From Chrysochromulina tobinii (Eukaryota; Haptophyta; Prymnesiales; Chrysochromulinaceae): a DNA stretch of 11,404 bases. The position numbers and the translations under genes were made by a program. The stretch lies in contig JWZX01002054.1 of NCBI GenBank assembly GCA_001275005.1, positions 1-11,404 on the forward strand, written 5' to 3'. Of the stretch, positions 1 to 7,123 are shown one piece after another. The number at the start of each line of letters is the position of its first letter. Within the stretch, counting starts at the first letter, position 1. The notes below the pieces were generated by a model. That model was given only the letters and a program-made list of their open reading frames with translations, was not told where the DNA came from and made no database searches.

Positions 1-172
1 CTCCCCCTCCCCGCACAATCACACAATGGATTCCCCCCCATATTATGCACAACCAGCACGCATTTCCTTCCTCGGCTTCGTCTTCGCCCGCCCAACCGTC
101 GCCTCGAAGGCCGCACATTCGTAAGGAGTGTACTCGCCTCGCTCATGGGCGGGTGGCCCGGTGCGTATGCAG
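1..172. other. 3' flank of the iPGM gene
   Basis: These 172 bases lie downstream of the iPGM stop codon on the minus strand. I see a C-rich start but no gene, repeat or clear 3' processing signal. Confidence 0.5.
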
Positions 173-1806
173 TCAGAAGAAGGACTTTCCCGTCATCTCC
201 TTTGGGATCTCGATGCCCATCCACATGAGCATTGACGGGGCTACGTCAGCGACGCCACCCTCCTTGCCGCGAGAACTTGAGGGGTGAGTCGGCCGGGAGC
301 ATCGCGATGAACGGGACGGCCGAGGTCGAGTGGGACGTGATGGGCTTCCCCTCCGGAGTGAGCATCGTCTCACTGTTGCCGTGATCAGCCACAATGAAGA
401 GGCCAACGCCCGCCTTCTTGCATGCCTCGACCACTTTGCCGATGCACATGTCGGTGTGCGAGACGGCCTCCATCGTCTTGTCCATCATGCCGGTCGTGCC
501 CCACCATATCGGGCGGCGCCAGGTTGCAGACGAGGAGCGCGTGCGTGCCTGCCTCGATCTCGCGCACCATCGCGTCCGCCACCGGCTCGGCCGCCATCTT
601 CGGCTCCAGATCGTACGTCGCGACTTTGGGCGAGTCCTTGAGCTCGCGCACCTGGTGAGGGAGGCAATAAAGAGGTCATCAGCGGTCATCAGCGGCCATC
701 AGTGGCCATCAGTGGGCGAGTCAATGACCTCGCGCATTGAGCTCGCGCACCTCGCCTTCGAAAGCCTCCTCCTTGCCGCCGTTGAAGAAGAAGGTGACGT
801 GCGCGTACTTTTCAGTCTCGGCGACGTGGAACTGGGTGAGGCCCTGCTTGGAAATCGTCTCGGACAGCCCGTTGGTCAGCTGCTGCGGCGGGAAGACGAT
901 CGGCGACTCAAAGGCCGATGAGTACTGCGTCATCTGGAGGCACATCGCGAGCTTACGAGCCTTGGCCGTCTCAAACTTGGGCGCGACCGAGAGGCACTCG
1001 AACATCTCACGCGCGCGGTCGGAGCGGAAGTTGAACGAGAAGAACACGTCGCCGTCTGCGAGGCCGCCGTCGCTCAGAAGCCCCGTTGGTTTGAGGAACT
1101 CATCTGTGATCGGCTCGGGCAGAGCATAGCTCGCCTCGACCACCGCCTTGACGCCGCCAGCCGCGACAGTCTCGCACTCCCCTGGCGCGCGGCACATGAC
1201 TTCAAACGCCTCCTGCACGCGCTCCCACCGCTTGTCGCGGTCCATCGCGTAGTACCGGCCCGAGATCGTCGAGATCTCGCCGTACCCGAGCTCGGCAAGC
1301 TTCTTCTCGAGTGCCTCCATGTAGCTCGCGCCCGACTTGGGCGGCGTGTCACGACCGTCCATGCACACGTGCAGCAGCGTGCGCGGGACGCCTGCCGCCT
1401 TGGCCGCCGCCACCAGACAGTACAGGTGTTCCTGATGGCTGTGCACGCCGCCGTCGCTCAGCAGCCCGAACAGGTGCAGACGGCCAGTGCCCGCCTTGGC
1501 GCAGGCAAAGGCGTCAACCAGCGATTTCATCTCGGCAATCGAACCATTCTTGACAGCCAGGTTGATGCGCACGAGGTCCTGGTAGTCCACTGCGCCCGCG
1601 CCGATGGTCAGGTGGCCCACCTCCGAGTTGCCCATGGTGTCCTCGGGCAGTCCGACCGCGAGGCTCGAGGCCTCGACGACGGCAAAGTTGGCCTCCGCCC
1701 TCAAGGAGTCCATGACGGGTGTGGCTGCCTGCTTGATGGCGTTGCCGTACTCCTCATCGCGTTCGCCCCAGCCGTCGATTACAATAAGCGCTGCGCGGTT
1801 CACCAT
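173..1806 (-). CDS. 2,3-bisphosphoglycerate-independent phosphoglycerate mutase, two exons, two frame breaks in exon 2
   Basis: Interconverts 3- and 2-phosphoglycerate in glycolysis and gluconeogenesis with a two-metal alkaline-phosphatase-like core. Exon 1 is 1806-751 (352 codons) and exon 2 is 651-173, joined in phase 0. The start is the ATG at 1806, giving MVNRAALIVIDGWG with the metal-binding D11 and no targeting extension, so a cytosolic location is likely. Catalytic Ser61 lies in GNSEVGHLTIGAG. Other family blocks are CMDGRDTPP, ISGRYYAMDRDKRW, FNFRSDRAREM and YAHVTFFFNGGKEEAFEGE. Exon 2 gives SPKVATYDLEP, PPDMVGH, ADHGN and DVAPSMLMWMGIEIPKEMTGK. These blocks lie in three successive frames: one extra base at about 495 and one between about 262 and 275. 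Without those two bases the protein is 510 residues, the normal family length. The breaks may be assembly errors or mean the allele is dead. The family call is firm; the functional state is not. Confidence 0.93.
652..750 (-). other. iPGM intron (99 bp, phase 0)
   Basis: On the minus strand the donor is GAG|GTGCGCGAG and the acceptor is CCTCACCAG|GTGCGC. Splicing joins FEGE to VRELKDSPKVATYD and restores the family alignment. The first 14 intron bases (750-737) are identical to the first 14 bases of the next exon (651-638). A further 10-base match, GACTCGCCCA, follows in both copies, with the intron copy interrupted by about 13 extra bases. The middle of the intron is four imperfect copies of a roughly 10-base unit containing CTGAT. 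Confidence 0.85.
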
Positions 1807-2120
1807 GATGTGCACGGATACTCGAAGGTGGGGCGACTTCGCGTAGGAAGATCCAATCTCGCGGTGATCTCGAGGCGTGCACGTTCAAATAACCCACTTT
1901 GGCGGGCTCACAGCGTTTCGCGCGGCGGAGTTTTCAACGGAGTTCCCTTCACTGGAACAGGGGGAGCTCGTCCCCCTCCCTCGGTAGTCACCCTCAATGG
2001 AGGCGATTGATCTCGCGTCGGTTTGGCCTTTTAAGGCTCGTGATCACTCCTTTCCGGGGGTTGTGAGCCTACTTTCACATTTCGTCTAGAGGGGAGATTC
2101 ATGGTGATTCGTGTGCTGTG
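1807..2120. promoter_or_regulatory. Divergent intergenic/promoter region between iPGM and the CobW-like GTPase
   Basis: The two genes point away from each other, so this 314-bp stretch must hold both 5' ends. Visible elements are TTTGGCGGG at 1898-1906, which fits the E2F/DP consensus, and a perfect inverted repeat at 1959-1977 with arms AGGGGGA and TCCCCCT around GCTCG. GTTCC and GGAAC also form a weak inverted pair at about 1942-1957. No TATA box is convincing. That the region is a promoter follows from gene orientation; the role of each motif is untested. Confidence 0.5.
1959..1977. repeat. Perfect 7-bp inverted repeat in the divergent intergenic region
   Basis: Arms AGGGGGA (1959-1965) and TCCCCCT (1971-1977) pair fully around the 5-base loop GCTCG. 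It could be a protein-binding palindrome or a 5' UTR hairpin of the CobW-like gene, whose start codon is about 140 bases downstream. No function can be assigned. Confidence 0.45.
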
Positions 2121-2121
2121 A
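2101..2121 (+). other. Possible six-codon upstream ORF overlapping the CobW-like start codon
   Basis: ATG at 2101 opens a six-codon frame (MVIRVL) that ends in TGA at 2119-2121. The last A of that TGA is the first base of the main ATG at 2121, giving the arrangement TGATG. If the transcript begins upstream of 2101, this could tune translation by termination-reinitiation. It is a real sequence arrangement, but the transcription start is unknown. Confidence 0.35.
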
Positions 2122-3856
2122 TGGACGGCTCCGTTCGACGCGCCGCCATCTCGCTCGCGCCCATCGAGCGCGAGCGATTGCTGAAGCTCGTCCCGCTGGC
2201 CCCGTGTGGCGACAGCGACTGTGCCACCGACGCAACTGTCTCCTCCGCGCGCGACCGGCTTGAGGGCAAGTCGCTGGCCACGACGGCAGGCACCAACTTC
2301 GGGCGCGACAAGCACGAGGCAGCGCTCGGCAGCACGGTGACAAGCGTGCAGCTGAGCATCGCGGAGGTGGACCTGTTGCGTGCGCGTCTCGCCGCCTCGG
2401 AACTTCCGCTGCGCGACTCGCTCGGTGCCAAGCTCGAGCTGCTGCGCGAGGCCCTCGCGCCGCAGTCGCCACTGCTTGTGCTCAAGGCGCTCGCGGCGTG
2501 TGAGCCGCCGTCGATCGTGCCCGTGACGGTGCTCACCGGGTGCCTGGGTGCGGGCAAGACGACCGTCATCCGCTCACTGCTCCGCGGGCTGCCCGCCGGC
2601 TACACGTGCGCCTGGTTGAAGAATGAGTACGGCGACGCGGGCGTCGACAGCATGGTGGCTCGGGACGATCGGGTGGCGGTCAAGGAGATTGTGAATGGAT
2701 GCCTGTGCTGCACACGGGTGGGCGAGCTGGCAGACGCGCTCAAGGCGCTCCACGAGCTCGGCCCGCACCGCATCCTCGTCGAAGCGAGCGGCTCGGCCAT
2801 GCCAGGGCCTCTGGTGTGGGAGATCGAAAAGGTGAGCGAGATCGTGAGGGTCGACGGGGTGGTCACCGTGGTCGACTGCGCGAACTTTGCACGGATCACG
2901 AACTTCTCACGCACGGCGAAGCTGCAGGCCAAGTGCACCGACCTGCTGCTGCTCAACAAGGTCGAGCTCGCGGGCGAGGAGATTATCGAGCGATGATTGC
3001 CCTCTGATTGCATGCTGAGTGCGACTGATTGCTGGCCTCATCAGGTCGAGCTCGCGGGCGAGGAGATGATCGAGCGCGTGCTCGACGACTTACATGAGCT
3101 CGTGCCTGACGCTCCCAAGGTGCGAACCGTGGGATCCACGGCGGTCGTTGACCCAGCGATCGTCTTTGGACTCGACGCCGCCCTCTGGCGCAGCAGCCGG
3201 GGCGAGGGCGAAGGCGAGGGAGGCGGCGGCGGCGGCGTGCTGCGCGCGGCGACAGCGGACGAGGCCACCCACATGGACGCTGAGGCCGAGTGCCATCACG
3301 TACTGCCGCGTGGGGTCCCTCCGGGATGGAGCACAAGCCGGGCCGCCCTCGAGGCCCTCCTCAAGGTCGCACCCCCGGATGAGCTCTACCGGACGAAGGG
3401 CATTGTGCCCTTCTCCCTCGTCGAGGCGGAGGCTGAGGCGGCGCGTCAGGGGCTGCCTGCGCCCACGGCGGCGCTTCGCACCCAGCTAGGCGACACTTGG
3501 TGGCTCTTTAACGGTGTGGCGGGTCGTCTCACGCTCGAGCCGCTTGCACAGGTACGCTGATTGCCACTGATGACCTGCCTTGCATGCAAGTGCTCACCAC
3601 AGCGGGCCGTCTCACACTCGATCCGATTGCGCAGTGTGCGGGCCCCGCCTCCCTCGTCTTCATGGGCCATTCGCTCGGGCGCGCTGTGCCCCGCATCGAG
3701 AAGGCACTCGGGCTGCCTGCGGGCGCCGTGACGAGCGTCTCGGCCGCGAAGCCCATCGTGAGGGTGCAGCTCGGCCAACGGCTCGTCGCGTGCGGCGCCG
3801 CACGCGGGCTCAGCGCCCCCGAGGTGCCTACTATGGCGCCCACGCCAATTGATTGA
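2121..3856 (+). CDS. CobW/COG0523-family GTPase (metal chaperone type), three exons
   Basis: Exons 2121-2960, 3045-3551 and 3635-3856 join in phase 0 to give 522 residues. The ATG at 2121 is the first in-frame methionine codon. Residues 1-130 are a helical extension I do not recognise. The G domain follows: PVTVLTGCLGAGKTT (Walker A, 140-148), KNEYGDAGVDS, NGCLCCT with the CxCC metal motif (C194, C196, C197), LVEASGSAMPGP, VVTVVDC, and the G4 motif NKVE (279-282). The C-terminal CobW_C domain (about 385-470) includes WWLFNG and SLVFMGHSLG. An acidic/Gly-rich insert sits at about 333-344. Family members couple GTP hydrolysis to handing a metal, often zinc or cobalt, to a client protein. The ZNG1 CPELVPI motif is absent, so I do not assign a subfamily or client. 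Confidence 0.92.
2961..3044 (+). other. CobW-like intron 1 (84 bp, phase 0) with a 32-bp direct duplication
   Basis: Donor AAG|GTCGAG and acceptor ATCAG|GTCGAG join LLLLNK to VELAGEEMIERV. Intron bases 2961-2992 match the start of the next exon, 3045-3076, at 31 of 32 positions. Reading through the intron meets an in-frame TGA directly after the duplicate. The remaining 52 bases contain CTGATTG twice and CTGAGTG once, all close to the branch-point consensus. Confidence 0.85.
3552..3634 (+). other. CobW-like intron 2 (83 bp, phase 0) flanked by a diverged 33-bp duplication
   Basis: The preferred splice is TTGCACAG|GTACGC to TTGCGCAG|TGTGCG, giving EPLAQ-CAGPASLVFMGH. The upstream exon end (3519-3551) and the intron end (3602-3634) are direct repeats matching at 28 of 33 positions; both encode an AGRLTL-type peptide. 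A second legal solution (donor 3514, acceptor ending 3602) would use the downstream copy instead and also stays in frame. GCTGATTGCC and ACTGATGACC supply branch-point-like sites. Confidence 0.75.
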
Positions 3857-3905
3857 TGAGAACGCCAATTGAGTGATGAGCACGCCAACTTGAGGGAGTG
3901 ATGAG
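3841..3905 (+). repeat. About three tandem copies of a 20-bp unit across the CobW-like stop codon
   Basis: Units 3841-3860 and 3861-3880 differ at two positions; the third, 3881-3905, has a 5-base insertion. The unit reads CACGCCAATTGATTGATGAG. The stop codon at 3854-3856 lies inside the first unit, so the duplication shaped the end of the protein or its 3' UTR. Confidence 0.8.
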
Positions 3906-4490
3906 GACAGTGGCAGCTCTGAGACCGAGACTGAGAGAGAAGACTGACTGAGAACTTGAGAGAGAAGTCTCAGAGGACTCATGAGAGAGATCTTCCGGAT
4001 CTACTGCCTTGTTCGGGCGTGTCGTCCGGGCTGCCCGTTTGCGCTTTTTGCTTTTCCCGGGGAGCACCGGGACCCCGGACGGACGCCGGCTTCGAGGCTC
4101 GTCTACTGACACGGTCTTAGGTGGTGGAGTGACGGGCCGGGCCGTGAGCGCGGGGAGGGTACCCGCAAAAATAACTGACGTGACTGACGTGGCTGAGCAT
4201 GCACCGAGGGGAGCAGGGGCACACACGATCTGACGATCAATAACACACATGCCTTACTGAAGACAAACTTACTCAAGAAGCAAGTGCACCGCAAGACGTA
4301 CACATGTACCGGTAACATGTGAAGACCTGCACGGAATCACCATTGTGCGGATTCTCCATGTTTGTCCCGACCGACATCCGCCCCCGTGAGGGTTGATTGT
4401 ATTTTGCTTTTGCGACAAAGCGCCGTTTTGGGCACTTTCTCCCCTAGCAAGCCACACACAACCAATTGGTCTGACCACAAAAGGGCTGCC
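3906..4490. other. Intergenic region between the CobW-like and lipin-like genes
   Basis: No gene is convincing here. 3910-3990 is an imperfect purine-rich GAGA/CTGAG stretch. 4057-4078 holds a GC-rich inverted repeat, CCGGGG and CCCCGG, with a 10-base loop. From about 4250 the base composition turns less GC-rich, as expected for the promoter and 5' UTR of the lipin-like gene. A palindrome ACCAATTGGT with a CCAAT core lies at 4461-4470, 20 bases before the start codon. Confidence 0.6.
4301..4321. promoter_or_regulatory. Palindromic element upstream of the lipin-like gene
   Basis: CACATGT at 4301-4307 and ACATGTG at 4315-4321 are perfect inverted copies, each holding the E-box-type core CACATG/CATGTG. 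The 7-base spacer contains the palindrome ACCGGT. It lies 170 bases upstream of the ATG, a plausible position for a dimeric factor such as bHLH. The symmetry is seen directly; regulatory function is inferred. Confidence 0.4.
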
Positions 4491-7123
4491 ATGAACTTGA
4501 GTGCCTGGACCACCGCAGCCAAGTCAGGCGATGTAGAGCGTATGCGGTTTCTGCTTGCGCAGAACAGTGGCTCGATGCTGCACGCATGTGGCAAGTCTGT
4601 CTGCGCCTCCTGTACGACACGCTCACCCGACAATGGTGCGCATTGGCGTTCGTGCCAGCGGCGCGAGTGCGCCAACTACGGATCGTCCTGGGACGGAGCG
4701 ACAGCGCTGCACACTGCGAGCGCCGCCGGCCATCTCGAGGTGTTACAGCTGCTCGTCGACGGTGGAGCGGACGTGAATGCCACCAATAGCCACGGCAAGA
4801 CGCCTTTGGACCTCGCCAAGGCGCCAGCGGTCGCGGAGTTGCTGCGGCAGTCAGGCGGCAAGGAGAGTGCGGCCTTGGAGATTGCCCCTCGCCCCTCGTC
4901 CTCGGAGCATCACTCCGCGTCTGCGCAGCTCAATTCAGCTACTCTCTCGGGTGCAGTCGACGTGGTCGCAGTACGTCAGCCCGATGGCTCGCTGCGCAGC
5001 ACGGCGCTGCATGTGCGCTTTGGTCGGCTGCTCGCACCCTTCCCGAGCGGACTGCCGGTGCAGCTCACCGTGAATGAGGCGCACGTCGAGGGCCTCGAGG
5101 ACGCGTTGCGGCTTGGCCCTGACGGCGCCGCCTCGCACGTACCCACTCCAACCGAGCTGGGTCGCATGGGGCTGATGCCGGGCGTCAACCACCTCGGATT
5201 CTCGTGTGGGGGGCGGCCGGTGGTGGCGCGGCTGCACGTACTCGCGGCGACCGATCGGGTCGTCATCTCGGACGTGGACGGCACGATCACCCGATCGGAC
5301 CTACGCGGTCATGTGCCACGGCCGCTAGCACGCCTGATGCTCGGGGACGCCCAGGTGAGAGGCGTGCCTTGATTGCACCTGATTGCACCTGATTGCACCT
5401 GATTTCACCTGATTACATGGGAACGCCCAGGTGAGAGGCGTGCCTTGATTGCACCTGATTGCACCTGATTGCGCCTGATTGCGCCTGATTACATGGGGAC
5501 GCCCAGGTGAGAGGCGAGCCTTGCCTCTGAGATCGAGTTGAGATCGAGTGCCTCGAAGGACCTCCGATGGCCTCTGCTGACCTCCGAGTGCCTCCCTAAT
5601 GACCTCCGAGTGCCTCCCTAATGACCTCCGAGTGCCTCCCTAATGACCCTAATGACCAGTTCCACACCGGCGTCGCGCCGCTGCTCGAGCGCATCGCTGC
5701 CAACGGGTACGTGATCGTCTACCTTACGTCCCGCCCGATGGGGCTCGCAGCGCCCACCCTCGCCCTGCTCGCCTCCGTACGCGAAGGCACCTCGCGCCTG
5801 CCCACTGGCCCCCTCCTACTCTCCCCAAGCCGGACCTTCGAGGCCCTCAGCCGCGAGCTTGTCCACAAGTCAGTGCATGAGTTCAAGGCCGCGTGCCTGT
5901 GTGAGCTGGCCGCGCTGTGGCCGCCCGGGAATGACCCCCTTGTGGGGAATGACCCTTTTGTGGGGAATGACCCCCTTGTGGGGAATGGCCCCCTTGTGGG
6001 TGGCTTTGGGAACAAGGCGAGCGACACGCGCGCCTACCTGGCCGCCGGCGTGCCGCCCTCGCGCATCTTCATCATCGACACGAGCAGCTGCGTGCGAATG
6101 CCCGCGGCCGGGCCGGATGCCGCGATGTCCGCCGCTTCTGCTGCCCCAGCCGCCGCCGCCATGACAGCCGACGCGGACTCGTGGGCCATTGATCTTGCCA
6201 ATGAGCTCGCGGCCGCGGCCATCGAGGAGGCCATCGCCACAGCCTATGGGCCGGCGCCCACGACGGCGCCGGTGACAAGGTGGTTACTGAGCGCTAAAGT
6301 GGCCGACGGCGTCGCGTCGGCGCTGAGGCTCTTTGGGGCGGCGGCAGCGGAGAGCAGCGCAGCCACAGAGGAGAGCTCGGAGGAGAGCTCGGAGGAGAGC
6401 TCGGAGGAGATCGAAGACGGAGCGGATGTGGGTGGCGATGGAGCGGAGGGCGGCGGGGCGGACGAGGGTGGCGACGGCATAGTATCTACGCCTTCAGCAG
6501 AGGCGCTCTCTCCAGCGCCTGCTGATGTGCCCGCTGCCGCGCTGTTCGTCGCTTCTGCTGCCCCAGCCGCCGCCGTGACAGCCGACGCGGACTCGTGGGC
6601 CATTGATCTTGCCAATGAGCTCGCGGCCGCGGCCATCGAGGAAGCCATCGCCACAGCCTATGGGCCGGCGCCCACGACGGCGCCTGTGACAAGGTGGTTA
6701 CTGAGCGCCAAGGTGGCCGACGGCGTCGCGTCGGCGCTGAGGCTCTTTGGACCACTCTCCTGTCGCTCCTCCACTCCCATGTCGGGGGCTAGCGGCGACG
6801 GCGCCGGCGACAGCAGCCGTTGGAGCAGCCTCGATGGCGGTACCGCCGGCGGTAGCACTCGCGACAGCGACGCCGCCGGCGGCAGCAGCAGCCTCACCTA
6901 TCCTATGATGCTCGAGATGCTACCGACGCTGTTCCCACCACGCGCGGGAGGCTTGCTCTCCATCGCGCCGCGGCCCTGGAGCCTCGACGATAGCGAAGCA
7001 TGCGGTGCATTGGCCGCGCGGAGTATAATACGCAGTGCACTGCTGGCGGCGGGCGACGACGCGGCTCCGCAAGGCTCGGAGCCCTCGCCGCCGCCGCCAG
7101 TACTGATAGAGGAGATGGATTGA
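4491..7123 (+). CDS. Ankyrin-lipin fusion: lipin-like phosphatidate phosphatase, two exons
   Basis: Predicted to dephosphorylate phosphatidate to diacylglycerol, a Mg-dependent step in lipid synthesis. Exons 4491-5354 and 5660-7123 join in phase 0 for 775 residues; ATG at 4491 in GCTGCCATGA is the first in-frame start. Residues 4-25 and 68-120 are ankyrin-like (GATALHTASAAGHLEVLQLL, GADVN, GKTPLDLA), separated by a Cys-rich stretch (C33, C38, C41, C55, C60). N-Lip is about 154-215 (GAVDVVAVRQPDGSLRST, HVRFG). C-Lip/LNS2 starts at about 256 with VISDVDGTITRSD, whose D261 and D263 form the DxDxT catalytic motif. LTSRPMG, GPLLLSP, HEFKAACL and GFGNKASDT follow. The long linker usual in animal lipins is nearly absent. 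The tail after about 435 is Ala/Ser-rich with a duplicated 67-residue block and is not recognised. Catalytic residues look intact. Confidence 0.9.
5355..5659 (+). other. Lipin-like intron (305 bp, phase 0) built of tandem repeats
   Basis: Donor CAG|GTGAGAGG and acceptor CTAATGACCAG|TTCCAC join GDAQ to FHTGVAPLLE. The 5' part is a 76-bp unit, with GT starting at 5355, 5431 and 5507. Each copy begins with the exon-intron junction GGACGCCCAGGTGAGAGGCG or a one-base variant. Inside the units are 10-bp runs of CTGATTGCAC type. The 3' part has three copies of a 22-bp unit (5579-5600, 5601-5622, 5623-5644) carrying CTAATGACC, ending with a partial copy at the acceptor. Only the first donor keeps frame with this acceptor, because 76 and 152 are not multiples of three. 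Confidence 0.85.
5930..6001 (+). repeat. 18-bp in-frame tandem repeat (about 4 copies) in the lipin catalytic domain
   Basis: Four near-identical 18-base units encode GNDPLV, GNDPFV, GNDPLV and GNGPLV directly before GGFGNK. Lipins normally have a single NPFYAGFGN-like segment here, so extra copies lengthen a loop next to a conserved metal-site motif. The unit length is a multiple of three and keeps the frame. Confidence 0.85.
6133..6750 (+). repeat. Duplicated ~200-bp in-frame block in the lipin C-terminal tail
   Basis: Copy 1 is 6133-6336 and copy 2 is 6550-6750. They differ by one GCC codon and a few mostly silent changes, so the duplication is recent or homogenised. The block encodes an Ala-rich helix (ADSWAIDLANELAAAAIEEA) followed by a Pro/Thr linker and a second helix ending in LRLFG. 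Between the copies lie three 12-base GAGGAGAGCTCG units encoding EESS and an acidic Gly-rich linker. Confidence 0.85.

Noticed and set aside
2121-2960. Assignment of the CobW-like gene as ZNG1
   Set aside because: The METAP1-binding CPELVPI motif near the N terminus is missing and the 130-residue extension is unfamiliar, so only the family is named.
2961-3044. Intron-like element as a mobile introner insertion with terminal inverted repeats
   Set aside because: No terminal inverted repeats are visible, and the non-duplicated cores of the introns share only short CTGAT-type motifs, not an alignable element. Tandem duplication explains the data with fewer assumptions.
5371-5490. Possible CRISPR-like array from regularly repeated TGATTGCACC units
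   Set aside because: The units are directly tandem without unique spacers and lie in a GT-AG intron of a eukaryotic gene.
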